Origin: Drosophila pseudoobscura
Taxonomy: Eukaryota > Arthropoda > Insecta > Diptera > Drosophilidae
Direction: 5' to 3'
Length of the DNA stretch: 64,000 bases
NCBI RefSeq assembly: GCF_009870125.1
Contig: NC_046680.1
Span: 10,230,001-10,294,000 of the forward strand
Shown: positions 52,119 to 64,000 of the stretch, in pieces
Numbering within the stretch: the stretch's first letter is position 1
Layout: each line of letters opens with the position of its first letter
Position numbers and translations under genes: made by a program
Notes under the pieces: model-generated
What the model was told of the DNA's origin: nothing
Database searches by the model: none
Seen by the model: the letters and a program-made list of their open reading frames with translations, nothing else

Positions 52119-55100
52119 GCCCACTTGTATATTTTGGGCGAGCAAGAGAGGCGGACAACGGACCGAGAGAGTAGGAGAACCCGAACCTGTCGCTTTCTAA
52201 TACTCTGCCACAATGGGCGAGCGCAGGCCGCAACGAAATTTTCGCACAATAAATTGCGTTTTGAGGTCAAGCAAGGCCCGCCCCGCCCGCAATGAGAGTC
52301 ACACATACATCCATATGTATGTACATATATGGGGGGTAGAAGGTGTTGTTTACGCCCAATTTGTTAAACAATTCGATCAACAGCTGTATAGTAAATGATT
52401 CACGGAAAATCAGATGACTCTTTTGTTTTGGTCACTTTACAATATAACGGTGAATGTCACAGCAGTGCCATAAATGACTTTAAACGATTGAAGATTCCCT
52501 TCTCTTACTCTTAAGAGTTGAGCGTTTAATTAAGAGTTGGACAAAAAAGCATGCTTCCGACTTTCTCTCTTCCTTCTTGAAGTCCCTCCCACTCACTCTT
52601 CGATCCCCCGTCCGCCCACTGTCTTCGCCGTGTGCCCTATTGCACAAAAATATAATTAATATAACGTAAAGTAATCACAAACTTGCGCAAAGAAAGACGA
52701 AAATCAAAACAAAAAAGCCTTCGTTTAACTTTCTTTTGTGCTGCGCTTGATGGAAGCGCCGGCAGCGGTAAGGGCAGCCGACAGCGACAGAGACAGCGAC
52801 AGCGACAGAGGAAGAGACAAATACAGAGGCCTTGCCATTGTTATATCGTACTGGACCTTTTTTCTCGCAAGCATTTAAAGCGATTGCCGTTAACTGAATT
52901 TGTTGTTGTGTGCGCGAATGATTCACTCTCTGTCGTCTGGCATGCACTGAGAGAAGCTAAGCTAAGCCTCTCTTTGGTAAACATTTAAATTTGAAAAATG
53001 ATAAATGGGTAAGATAACTACCCGATTTTTTTTCTGTTTTCCCTGGGTAGTCATCATTATCTCTGTCACGACCCCTCTGCCCTGCGCCTTTCCCCCCTTT
53101 GACTGACCGTTTCAGAATATTGTGTGCAATTGCTGTCAAACTGCAAAATAGTTTTCTGACAAGTTTTGACAGCCTTTGCTGCATTTACAGGCGGAGACAG
53201 TGCTACAAACTGTTGTACAAACTACCCAGACAAAGCACGCACACACACACACACACACACGCCGGGGTGTTGGACTAAGAGATACTGACGGGTGACACAT
53301 GCACTATGCACCATGCACCATGCACCCGCTCACGGCACAGTAGAGTCACTCCCAGCCCATAGGTAGGCGGAGGCGGAGGCGGAGGCGGAGGGGACAGGGC
53401 GATGGCGAGGGCAGACACTTGTAGTTGGGAGTGTATGAGTATTTTGAACTCGTGTAATCTCTGCCATTGTGCCGAGCTTTGCAGCTGCAAAAAGCAGATA
53501 AAATTGGGTCACATTCGTTGGGTTCTGAATCTGAGCCAGCTTAGATGGTTGTCAATGCCGCCTGCAGATTCCGCTACGAAAAAGGCCACAAACTGGACAA
53601 AAACTTGTTGGCCAAACTTTATGGGAGTATCAGTTCTTTGAACCCGATCTGGGTACATTACACGGCCATTGGAGAGCCATTTATGAGGCCCAAACCGTAA
53701 ATCGAACGAAACAACCGCAGAAATCAATTAAAGCCAAATTTCCTTTTAGCGGAAATGGACCTGCGACAGTAACAGAGTGGGGGTTGAGCCAGACAGGTAA
53801 TCATGTTGCATGTTCAATGTAATTGGCTTCTGTCAGTGGAGTTTCAGGTGTACATATATCTGTATCTGTATCTGTAGAACTCCGCCCTCAGAGAAGTTCT
53901 ATGTTTGCTCCTTTCTCCTTTCCTCCTCTGGTTTGTCGTATGAGGGTATTTCAGAGCCATCATTCGATTTGACATTCAATATGAATATATAGCGAAATCC
54001 CAGTGAATGTCGGATATTCCATGTGGCAATGTTTATGCGTGACAAATCAGTGACTTCTGGGAACTGAAGGCTAGCTGGGCAACTGGCGCTCCTATGACTG
54101 GGTAGGGGGGAGAACTGCCAGCAAAGTAGTGGAAAGTTTTCAAAGTGTATAGAAACTTCGGTAATTTCCGTTCTGTATCATTTATTTGTTGTACAAGTAG
54201 TTCCGCTGCTTCTGCTCCGAATTTCATCTCTCTTTCGTACACGTTATTGACATAGTGACGCCCAATACGTACCTCTGTTTGAGAGTTCAGAAAGGGAGTG
54301 GGAGAGGGAGCGGGAGAGGGAGCGGGAGAGAGTGCCCAGGTTCATTCACATTTCGAAGCGCTCCGCCTGCAATTAAGAGAGAATCAGTCAACTGTGGTTC
54401 ACTGTTGTTGCCATCTCACTCGCTCGGCTTCTTCACGCGACAGGCCCGGGTCTTCCAGTGGGGTGTGGTATGGTGTGGTGTGGTGTGTGCGTGTCGAAAT
54501 GTCTTAACAATCTATTTTGGCCATAACGCACAATTGGCACTCATTATCGTAGTCACGCCGTCCTCCCATGGGCATGGGCCGTGGGCCATAAAGACAAAAT
54601 GCCTTAATATTTATTTTGCCCAGCACTTTGTGGCCGGGCCTAGTGAGTGTGGTCAGGCTCGGAAATTGGCCGGCCGCAGCTCTTTTTATGGCCGAGAAGG
54701 GAGGGGGGGCGTCATCATGCAAATCCATTGCCAAGCGTTACCCGAATGCCCATATCTGCTTTTCACTTTCCACTGGCACCACTCCAAAAGAGGGAGAGAG
54801 GCGGAGAGAGAGAGTGATTATCGGGAAGATAGCTGGAAGAGAGGCAAATGTCTCCTTTCGTTTCGAGGGAGCGGCACCTGTGCTATGCCGGCAGTCAGAA
54901 TTTTTGGCATTTCAATTCCATTTCCCCCTCCTTTGCTTGCGGCATAGCCAGACAAGGAGTCATAACTCTCGACTCCAGGCCCCAGAGAAAAAAGAGGCGG
55001 AGGCATGCCTGTCGCATGACATAATATGTAGGCTTACCTCCCCCTTGCACTTGAGCATGCTGCTCTTCCTCGTCATCGCTCGGCCGTGTGTGTGTGTGTG

Positions 55101-58100
55101 TGTGTGTGTTTGGCTGGAGTGAAAGAGAGAACGTGTGAGAGTATGCTAAGTAGCTGGCGGCACAGGCACGGCATTGCCCCGTGCCCCTATCCTGCTCTCA
55201 CGGCCCCCCCGGGGGGCTGTACGTGTTTCGTTTGAAAACCTTTGAATCAATTCGTTATACGGGCAATGATATAATTCCCGATTTTAGCATGCATAACGCC
55301 ACAAAGCGCGACACACACATACATATGTATAACGATATGTGCATATATGTATGTGTGATATCGTAATAATATTTCAAGTTTTTATTGTGCGACGCAGCTG
55401 CACAGCGGACCTCGGATGTCACTTAATTGCATTTCCGCTTGCCTCCAAGATGATATTGATACCGTTTCATCTCTCTCTCTCTCTCTATCTCTCTTTGCAG
55501 AAAGTGTCAAATCGATTCTGGGACGCCACACAAAGATACTCGTCAAGTATATGGTCAAATTGGAAACGAAAGGCGATAAGACGGAGAATCGTGTTTTGGT
55601 AAGTGGATCCCCCCAGCCTGCATCCACCTTCCCCCAGTGGCTGGACTTTCAACAAGCTGCAGGTGCTGCTGATGCTGCTGCTGCCTGTCAGCGGCACAGA
55701 TTCAAATGTTTGCCTCTCTTTCGGGCAGTCCAGTGGTCCAATTTGTGCATGGAAATTGCATTCTGCAACCAAATTGCCAGCAAATGAATGAATTGTCAAG
55801 TACACTTAGGGCCCAGGCATGACCTGAAGTAATTGAAGGAGCAAGGAGACAAACTTTATCCCAGACTCAGTTTTAAATGCCCAGAACTTTTAACGAAAAT
55901 TCTCCTTAAAAAAACAGAAAATATTCTCGGAAGTCTAGGAATAAAGAAAACTTAATCACAGAATGTAAAAAAATGTTCAGTAATTGAATTGAGACAGGTG
56001 TCGAAATGGGGGACACATGGCACAAAGCCCCACAAATTGAACAAGGAGACAGAGAAATGAGGAACGAGGTTATTATTGAGAATTATAGATTAAGGTCAGG
56101 TCAGTTGTCGAGTCAAGGAAGGAGTTCCTTCATTGAATTATCCAAAAAGCTGTAAATCTGTTAAGTATTTTTTCATCCAAGACTGAGTAGCAGATTTTCT
56201 GAAATACTAACCCCTGCGTGAAGGTCATCTCAAGTTCTGTAGCTTTTGTATAGAATCTAAAAGGTAATTATCGGAACTATTTGGGAAAAATAGCATTTTG
56301 AAAACGATGATGCCATCCGTAAATTAAAGCAATTAACATACGTAATTCAATCATCAACGATTAGATTTCAATCAACAATTGAATCAACTTTTACAGTTGT
56401 AGCTCCATTCCAGGGGCTATCAATCCGTAAACTTAATTAAACAACTCTCGGGGGAGACAATCTCGAGGGAAAAAAGAATACTTTCTGGAGGCAAAAGTTT
56501 CCCACCTGCCTGCACCGCCTTGCCCCGCCCCGTCACTGTCTGTAATTGATATTTTATAGCATACTTAGCGGCGACACGGCCCTTGCCCTTTTGGAGGCCA
56601 AGCTATGCTAATTTCTTGGATGGCCAGGCCGACAAAACTTGTACGGCCGCTTGAGGAGCTCACACAGCCGGAAAATTGATTTGTGCAAGCCGCTTACCCG
56701 TATACTCCTACTCCCAAGTCGCGTACGGTGGCTGAGACAAAGTGTCCAATTACCAAAGTCGGCCGGAGCTCCTCTGCTGCCTCTACTGCTTTGTTGCCTC
56801 TGCAGTTGAGTGGCTAAACGAATTATGTGACGCACTTTGATTTCCAATTGGAAGGCAGCGAACTTTCTTTATCAATGCAGAAGTTGAGGAGCAGAGAGAC
56901 AGCCACCGGGACTGGGACAAAGGCCGTAGAAAATTGAATTTACCCTGCATAGAATACCCACGATACAGGATATTTCTTTGAGTGTAGGTCCGCTGGCTAA
57001 TGGAGTTACTCTCCACTAATGAGCCACCTCCCTAATGGAGTTGCAGTTTTGTGTCAGAGTGTCTAGAGTGTCTGCCTTTTGATTTCCAATTAAAACACTC
57101 TGTCTAATGGTTCTCTCCTTGCAGGTCTTTACTCCCGTGCGGGTTTACTTGCTGAATGCCAAAGTGCCAACGAAGGTGAGCCTTTTAACGCACGTCCTGT
57201 GCATCAACGCTAATTCTTTCATCTCGTATTGCTTTCAGATCGAATGCCATTTCCACTATCTGGACATTGTGGGGGTCGAGAGCAAGAAGTCCACCCACTT
57301 TTCCATTGTGACCAACGATCGGCCATACTCGTTTGCCACCACCGGCGATGCGGGCAATTTCAGCTCGGTACGGAGCCCTCCATCCATTCAATTATTATTA
57401 TTCTAAAGTACAATATGTGTATAATTAACTCGATTCCATCTTTGTGCTCATTCTGCAGAACGCTGATGTCATTCTAACCGATTTGGCCTCAGCCATCAAG
57501 CAGATATTTCCAACAGTTCCTCTAAAATACATCATCCGCAAGGCAAGTATGAATGTTAGCCAGATGAATCCATGGAATCACTTGATTTTGGGATCGTTAA
57601 TTGATGGAGTGTCAGTGGATTACTTCGCGGAGAGCTTTTGCCAATGGAAAACCCACTCCCGAAAAGGGTGTAGAGAGACGACAATCCACTGACTACTGAC
57701 TGACTCACGTCGGGCTTTAATTAATGTTTAATTGAATATTTAGCGAACAATTGTGTGTATCTGGTGTGCTTCACCCACAGCCACAGCCACAGCCATGCGT
57801 GCGTTCCATCTGCACTGCTCGCCCCTCTGGCCAATTAGGGGCTTAAGTGCATAAACGTTGTCATCTGGCGCAGTCGGGGTTAATAATTCAATGCATTTAT
57901 AATGCTCCTACAACTGGCACACGAGTTTGTTGTAAAATATGCTGGCCATACGTTTATGCAAATCGGGCAGATCCGCCCACCACCGGCCACCACTCGGAGC
58001 GTCACCCACGTCATAATTTAAGAATAAGTACTCTCTCTATCGCTCTCTTGAGGCGAGTACTATCATCTTGCACAGCAAGTATTCCACTGGGACTTGTACC

Positions 58101-61100
58101 ACACCGTATAGGGTATCGTGGGTGTCTGTCTGTCTTAGGCAAGAGTATCTGAAACCTCGGCCCTTGAAGCTTCCACCTCTCTTGTTTTCCATTGTCGAGT
58201 GGGGAAAAAGGCAGCCAGCAATTGAAGCAACATGTTTGGATAATTGCCACATGACACGCGAACTGTTGACGCCTCAAAATCTAGGCATCAAAATTCACAT
58301 TAAGCAAAAGTGTTAAAAGCGAGATTAAGCAGGCAGGCAGGCCTGCCCAAAGTGGGGTCGGTTCCGAGTCCAAGTCCGAATCCGAGGAGTCATGGAACTG
58401 TGAATTGTTCTTCAAGTTGGTCAACTTGCAGCACAACAATGTCGGACACTTGAAACCCTGGAAGCTCTTCAAAACTTGATGAAGTTTTTCCAAAACAGAT
58501 TTTTGCAGCAGGTCTCTGAACTTTTTGCATTTCTCTCTCTGTCTCTCTTTTCAACAGATCGATATACAGCCCCCGGAACGGGAGACAATTTTCTCCGAGG
58601 AATTCCGACCCTCCGATCCGCGGAATGTGGGACCCTGCGGTGGCTTCAGCGCCCAGTACGCCTGCATGTGCGACTTCCATGGGGTGCCGTACCGCGAGGA
58701 GGTGGCCTGGGATGTGGACACCATCTATCTGTCCCACGACACGCGAGTCCTCAACCTGCGCGACTTTGACCACTTGGAACCGAAGTAAGTTTCTAAGTGG
58801 CTAATGAGGATTATAATTGACTGAATGACGTTCTTCTGTTTTATGCAGAGACTTGATGGCCATCGTTTCGGCGCTGGAGTACAATACGTTTTTTCGTGGC
58901 CTAAAGGCCGCCCACATGCGTCTCTCCCACGAAACCCTGGAACGCATCCTGCACGTGCTCAAGCGCTCGATGTGGCTGGAGGAGCTGCATCTGGAGGCGT
59001 TAGGCTTAAGGTGAATAGTCAGCCACATTCCGAGTAATCTGCGTGACACTGATGGCATATTATCGCTCTTTTCAGATGGGATTTCCTGAACAAGTTATCT
59101 ATATCTGTGATAACGAATAGCAATCCCGCCATTCGCACCATCGATCTGAGCCACAATATAATTGAGGACAAAGGTGTGTCTCCCCCAGGCCATGCAGCCA
59201 TCCAGCCCCCTATTCCCAAACCCCTTAATCCTCTGCCCCGCCCCCGAGAGCCGCCACGCGTAATCCAATTAATCCAATTCTTGTCTACTCTACCCATCTG
59301 TTCTCTTTGTGTGTTCTCTTGTGGATTGTGTTGTCGATTTTCCTTTTTGTTTCGATGTTTACTGTCGATTATGTGTGACATTTTGTTCGTGTAGGTGCAA
59401 GCTCGTTGTGCGCCCTACTTGGAAAGATTGTACAAGGTTTGCAGCCACTAATAGAAACATCATTTATCATTTATCTCTAAATATATAATACCTATTGCCA
59501 TATTGTAATACATTTGCCATGCCATGCCGTTCTTGCCATTGTTGTTGCTGTTGTAAGCGCTCTTGTTTGTTGATTTCATCAATATTTGCAATACGATTAC
59601 CCAAAACTAATCCTCCCACCCGACATGTCCTTCCCGTCCATAACCCATTGCCACAAATGCCCCCCGCCCCTCTGCAAATTGCCACCAAAGTTAGCACTCA
59701 GTCAGACCTTATTTCATACTCTTCTTGATGCATTTGATATACCAAAATATTGGTCCAGAAATTAGTGAAAAATTCCCCAATTGGAACCACCACAGATCAT
59801 GCTTCATTCATGTCAATATCTCTCGTTGTTCGTCAAATATCGTTCCTTAGAGTTCCTTAGATCCATTTGCTAAAGCACTTGTGTTTCTTTTCTGCTGCTT
59901 AGGTGCCATACATCTGGCCGGACCCATAGCCAAGGTGTCGAAGGGTCTGTGCAAGCTGGCCCTGGCCCACTGCGGCCTCACCTCGAAGGGCGTCAACCAG
60001 ATGTCGCACTCACTGACGCTCAATCAAAGTATTTCGAACTCGCTCACGTATCTAGACCTTAGTGGTAATAGTCTCAAAGATGATTTAACCGTGAGTACTG
60101 CCTGCATCTGCAACCAAATGGAGCTACAACTGAATCTGCTATTTGTTTCGCAGAATCTGCACAATTTCCTGGCTCAACCCAATGTGCTGGAGCACCTGGA
60201 CCTGGCCTCGACTGACATCATGCTGGAGAATGTATGTATCTTGGATTAGAAATCGAATCTATGGGAATCTCCAACTCAAACAATATCCATGTAATCCTCT
60301 AGCTGTTTGGAGCTCTGTTGCGCGGCTGTGCCACGCATCTGGCCCACCTGAATGTCTCGCACAACTCGTTCAGCACGAAGAAGGGCAAGGAGATACCGCC
60401 CTCGTTCAAGCAGTTCTTCACCAGCACATTGAGCCTCAAGCATCTGAACATCGCCGGCTGCAAGCTGCCCATGGAGGCGCTCAAGAACCTGCTGCTCGGC
60501 CTGGCCTGCAACGAGTCCACGGCGGGCCTCTACCTGGACCTCAGCAGCAATACGCTGGGCACCCAAGGCGCCCACGTAATCGAGTCCTGCATACACGGCG
60601 TACGTGTGCTCCAGAGCCTGGACATCAGCGACAACAGTGAGTGGTGGCCAGAGCATATCTTTACCATTGGGTGTCGCAATCCCTAACCTAACTGTTCGAA
60701 TCCCCTTGCAGATCTAGATGCAGAGCTCGCGCCCGTGCTGACGGCCATCTCGAAGAACCCCTCGATTCGAACGCTCCACCTGTGCCGCAGTCTGACGGGC
60801 ATGAAGCCGAAGCACATACCCCCTGTGATGGACGCCCTGGTGAACCTCATCCAGAAGGACGATTTCCCGCTGGCCGAGCTGGTGTTGTCGGAGAACAAAC
60901 TCAAGCACGACCTGCACGACTTCATCAACGCCCTCGGCAGCAACCAGAGTCTCCAGAAGCTGGACATCAGCGGCAACTTCATGGGCGACGTGGGCGCCCG
61001 GCTACTCGCCAAGGCGCTGCAGATCAACAATCGCCTGCGCACCATCTACATGGACAAGAACGGGGTCACGCTGCAGGGGTACGCGGACATTGTGTACGCG

Positions 61101-63528
61101 TTGGAGCACAACCACAGCATGCGCACCATCCCCTTTCCGGTGTTCGATATTGCGCCGCACCTCAAGAACCATCCGGACAAGACGGACGCCGTCATGCGCA
61201 AGATGCAGGAGCTGCTGCAGCGCAACTGCAATGGTCTGCAGCGGACCAATGGTCAGGGCTTTCGGCTGCAGCACGGCTTCATGCTCTCCTCCACCCACCA
61301 GCTGGTGGACAAACTCGTGGCCGAGACGCAGGACACCATCTCGATAGCCAAGGGCGGGGGCGGAGACTCGGCTGCCTCTGCCGTCCAGCGGCTGATCACC
61401 GACGCCGAGAACTGCAAGCAGCTGATGCCCAAGCTCCAGGAGGCCGTGCGCAGCGATGCCCATCCCATCGAGATGAAGCTGACGCGAGTGGCCAGCGAGC
61501 TGGGCTACACGATCAAGAGCTACCTCGAGGAGACCCTAGAGACCATGATACGCACCGGCATCGAGCAGTGCCCCAAAACCCTGGGCAATCAGATTGTGAT
61601 CCAAGATCTGCGCAAGGCGCTCGCCGAGCGACTGGTGGTCCCCGAAGACTTTCTACAACAATGCCTCCTCAACAATGCCGGCAGCGAGATAATGAACAAA
61701 GTTGGGTGAGTGTCACAAAGATGGAAACGATCAGGGCAACAATAGGTTAAGAAAGTGACTGTTGAAATAGTTGGAAGATTGGGAGGAACAACGAAATATA
61801 TATTTAAATGAACTTCGCAGTAAGCGGATCCATAGAGCATCATCTTGCTTTATACACAATACTCATAGCTATCGCTAGAGCAAGATTCGAAGGTCGAATT
61901 CAAGCGCGAATTGCGATAACTGAGAGAAAAAAGGAGACCAAACGGAGTCTTGATATGGGAAATGTTTAGGAAAATTGTAGAATTTCATTTGAATGGTGAA
62001 CATTGTAGAAAGATTAAGATTATAAAGTGAGTATAGTATTTAGAGTAAATATTAACACAGTTATTAGTCATGATTCGCAAACGAAAAAAGAAATGGAGCC
62101 GAAGCTGTAGATACACTTACAGCTGGACAGCACATTCTGCGATCCGTGAGTGATCTATGACAGGTTACAGCCGACAGAGTAGTTTCCATAAAAACAGATA
62201 AATGATTAAGAATTTGTATGGCAAGTCCCAAGCCCAAATGGGGGATACCTTCTGGAAGAGTATGGGAAGCAAGCAAACAAACATATTGTTTTTGCATATT
62301 TTAAATTGCGTTTCGAGTGGCGCTCTCTGCCAGCGAAGCAGCCTCTCCACAACGCTCGACTCCCCACTCTCAGTTGGAATGTGGAGAGTGGAGAGCACTG
62401 GCATTAGCACGTGTGTGTGTGTTTGTGTGTGTGGGGGATAGTGGTAGAAATAGAAAGAGCGAGAGAGCATACTCCCCGATAAGATTAAAAAACACACACA
62501 CAAGAAAAACAGAAACAGCTGAATGCAGTTCCACTGTGCCAAAGGGGATATCGGACTCAAACGCGTCTGTGGGCCAGAGCCAGGCACATAGGATATAGGA
62601 ATAGACATATGTATACATTTCTAAGAAAACATATGTGTCGCGTTATTGTGTGAGCGCCAGCAAATAGTCCGAGGAGAATCCAGTGCGAATCAGTTGGCAG
62701 TCATCGTGCGACAGCTGTTGAGCAGCGACCCCCGACCAGCATAGAGATGGGTCTGATGCGCACTCTGTGCTGCTGCTTCGGTGGCTCGTCCTCGAAGGCC
62801 CAGGGCAGCAGTCCAGTCTACAGAGTGTGTCCCGATGAAGAGGTGGAACCTTCGCCTGCCCTTTTGCCCGCAGATCCAGAGCCAGCTGGCCAAAAGTAGC
62901 CCTGCTCTCCGGCTCCCCTTCGACTCCATTGACTAATTAGTGCTTGGTTCTTTACAGTGAGATTGAGCAGACGCTGGCCGCCGCCATCTCGGACCGGGCA
63001 ACGGATGAGGTGCTGGAGGCATTGACCCGCTATCGCCGGGGCATGGGCATCGCCGAGTCGCCGTCGGTGCTGCTGGATGAGCCCCAGACGCCGGACATTG
63101 TACGCAGTCGCTCCAGTCATGTAAGTAGTGTGCATCGATCTACCTATGCTCTATCGAGGAGGCAACCCCCTTATCAGGCCCGGTGCAAGGCTGGCTCATG
63201 TCACATGTGATGTCATGGCCCCTAAAGCTCCCAGAGAGAGGCACCCACTTTCGACAAAAGTGGAGCACCTCGCCAGCGACTGAGCCAGTTCGCCGCCGAC
63301 TCCGCTTATCAGCATTCGATTAAATATTGGGCCAGTTTTGGGGGGTTGCCGAATCGACAAACTATTTGGAGTGGACCACAACACAGACAGCAACAGACAG
63401 CGACGAGCAAACACTAACCGATCGCACATACCCTTCAACTCTGACTCTTGCAGGATGCGGACGGGCTGATCATACGCCCGGGCGGACGCGGCTCGATACT
63501 GCCCAAGCTGGGCCTGGAATCGCCCACT
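47915..63528 (+). CDS. CARMIL: CARMIL (LRRC16) actin regulator, partial: 3' end beyond window
   Basis: CARMIL proteins bind and uncap actin capping protein at the leading edge of cells. Coding exons: 47915-47951, 55501-55598, 57125-57175, 57239-57367, 57459-57542, 58558-58784, 58849-59010, 59076-59173, (59395-59436 optional), 59903-60090, 60154-60231, 60303-60636, 60712-61705, 62958-63120, 63454-63528; 906 codons so far, all in phase. An N-terminal PH-like region (VKSILGRHTKILVKYMVKLE, then FTPVRVYLLNAK, HFHYLDIVGVES) is followed by leucine-rich repeats (IRTIDLSHN, LTYLDLSGNSL, LEHLDLAS, LAHLNVSHN, LQKLDISGNF) and a helical C-terminal linker. The capping-protein-interaction motif should lie beyond the window. 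Single fly CARMIL-type gene is CG1399 (memory). The intron after 57542 uses a GC donor. Confidence 0.95.
47952..50431. other. CARMIL intron 1, first part
   Basis: CT and CA microsatellites (47960-48010; CA run about 48265-48285) and unique AT-rich sequence. The plus-strand frame at 49551-49940 is not supported as a gene. Confidence 0.75.
50432..50537 (+). CDS. CARMIL: CARMIL alternative first coding exon
   Basis: ATG at 50432 opens 35 codons (MAAMYTNEMMNHIDQYLRRI...) ending GAC GAA G|GTGAGC in phase 1, the same phase as the 47951 donor. Joining to 55501 gives ...KKQRDE-E-SVKSILGRH, against MSTRSQLTKDLN-E-SVKS for the upstream exon. The amphipathic, coding-like sequence and perfect donor suggest a second promoter with a different N-terminus. 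Confidence 0.7.
52078..52113 (+). repeat. (CTG)12 trinucleotide repeat
   Basis: Twelve uninterrupted CTG units in the CARMIL intron; likely length-polymorphic. Confidence 0.95.
55086..55109 (+). repeat. TG microsatellite
   Basis: Twelve TG units in the CARMIL intron. Confidence 0.9.
55599..57124. other. CARMIL intron, nothing notable
   Basis: Unique AT-rich intronic sequence between the exons at 55598 and 57125. No supported ORF or repeat. Confidence 0.8.
57543..58557 (+). other. CARMIL intron with GC donor
   Basis: Begins AAG|GCAAGT and ends TTTCAACAG. The exon frame reads IIRK before and IDIQPPERE after it. No canonical GT donor nearby would keep the conserved sequence. Interior holds no gene. 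Confidence 0.75.
59395..59436 (+). CDS. CARMIL: 42-bp in-frame candidate exon in CARMIL LRR region
   Basis: Fourteen codons between GTGTAG and CAAG|GTTTGC with phase 1 at both ends, so inclusion or skipping keeps the frame. It adds GASSLCALLGKIVQ before GAIHLAGPIAKVSK; both begin GTGC at the DNA level and both look like the helical half of an LRR. Skipping gives a repeat of normal length, inclusion adds one helix. The donor is weak. Confidence 0.5.
61706..62957. other. CARMIL intron hosting a small ORF
   Basis: AT-rich first half; GTGTGT repeats near 62408-62432; the 50-codon ORF at 62747-62899 is the only coding-like element. Confidence 0.7.
62747..62899 (+). CDS. small ORF, 50 aa, N-terminal MGLMRTLCCC (possible lipid-anchored microprotein)
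   Basis: ATG 62747 to TAG 62899 within the CARMIL intron, same strand. Gly2 followed by a Cys triplet (8-10) resembles proteins that are myristoylated and palmitoylated, though Thr6 rather than Ser is at the preferred position. The rest is acidic and Pro-rich (CPDEEVEPSPALLP) and ends PEPAGQK. GC-rich third positions set it apart from the surrounding intron, and the bases before the ATG (ATAGAG) are acceptable for fly initiation. Could be a nested short gene or an alternative first exon, although no donor precedes its stop. I do not recognise the protein. Confidence 0.5.
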   Translation: MGLMRTLCCCFGGSSSKAQGSSPVYRVCPDEEVEPSPALLPADPEPAGQK

Positions 63529-64000
63529 GTAAGTGTTGAAAATCTGTCGCTACCCAATTGGATGCAATAGACACCTCCAAAAAAAATAAACCAAAAACCA
63601 ATTAGACCATAGAAATACATCGAAGATTGCAAGCGAATAGTGTAGAGTGCTAAATGCTGAGAAGAAGTCACACCCTCATAGATACACACACATACACCCA
63701 TATAGCATATATACGTATTTACGTACATTCATGTGTAAAATGAACTCAAAACAAACCGTAGCTGGAACAAACACACGATCGCAAATGAAAGACATCGAAA
63801 TCGAAACAAATTAAAGTGCAATATGCACCAGCATACCTCCTACATACTCGTGCATACATACATCATTGAATCATCGAATCTCATTAATAAATTATGTACT
63901 CAAATGTGTATTCAAAATGCTCATGCTCATTATTTTTCTCATGTCTTCCTGCCCCCGACAAACACCCAACCAACCAACCATCAAATCAACCAAACCAAAC
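63529..64000. other. CARMIL intron, runs off the window
   Basis: Follows the CCCACT|GTAAGT donor. AT/CA-rich with no exon recognised before the window ends. Confidence 0.75.

Larger units (their letters stand above)
50538..55500. other. CARMIL intron, no other gene seen
   Basis: Microsatellite-rich: CT run 51579-51600, CT run 51921-51941, CTG run 52078-52113, CA run 53239-53261, GGAGGC repeats 53366-53391, GGGAGA repeats 54300-54330, TG run 55086-55109. Frames across these are repeat artefacts. Confidence 0.8.

Noticed and set aside
52013-52306. Poly-Ala/Gln/Leu frames around 52.1 kb
   Set aside because: Arise from the (CTG)12 repeat.
60782-61750. 322-codon plus-strand frame overlapping the CARMIL LRR exon
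   Set aside because: Plus-one-frame shadow of a GC-rich exon; the LRR frame is unmistakable.

Overview
The window is a Drosophila-type genome segment: short GT-AG introns, long introns rich in CA/GA/CTG microsatellites, TATCGATA-like promoter elements, and clear orthologs of fly genes (par-1, mei-W68, torso, Coq9, a glomulin homolog, a CARMIL homolog). From memory (not checked), par-1 and mei-W68 lie together at 56D on 2R in D. melanogaster and torso with its neighbours near 43, so this is probably another Drosophila species with a rearranged Muller C element, perhaps the obscura group. I cannot name the species from sequence alone.

Left part (about 0-30 kb, minus strand): one large par-1 kinase locus read right to left. 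Three alternative N-terminal coding exons (25.3-25.9, 20.4-21.4 and 15.2-16.6 kb) all end in phase 0 and can join the kinase exon at 14988. Then come the kinase core, UBA, spacer exons with an atypical-PKC-type site, and the KA1 domain ending at a TGA at 830-832. The same frame stays open for 264 more codons past that TGA to a TAA at 35-37, which suggests stop-codon readthrough. mei-W68 (Spo11) lies at 27.1-28.2 kb on the same strand, just upstream of the outermost par-1 coding exon seen.

Middle (31-42 kb): two tandem DGAT2-family acyltransferase genes (minus, 352 aa each, identical exon layout), then torso (plus, 13 exons, 937 aa), then an unrecognised single-exon gene (plus, 336 aa).

Right part (42-64 kb): Coq9 (minus), with a glomulin-like gene nested on the same strand in its first intron; a repeat-rich intergenic segment (45.6-47.1 kb); and a CARMIL gene (plus) running off the right edge. 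The CARMIL gene has two alternative first coding exons, a GC-AG intron and a 42-bp in-frame candidate exon. A 50-codon small ORF starting MGLMRTLCCC sits in a late CARMIL intron.

All exon models were built by hand from splice signals, phase continuity and family resemblance. Full-length models close exactly (par-1 1168 aa, Spo11 333 aa, DGAT2-like 352 aa twice, Torso 937 aa, Coq9 333 aa), which supports them.
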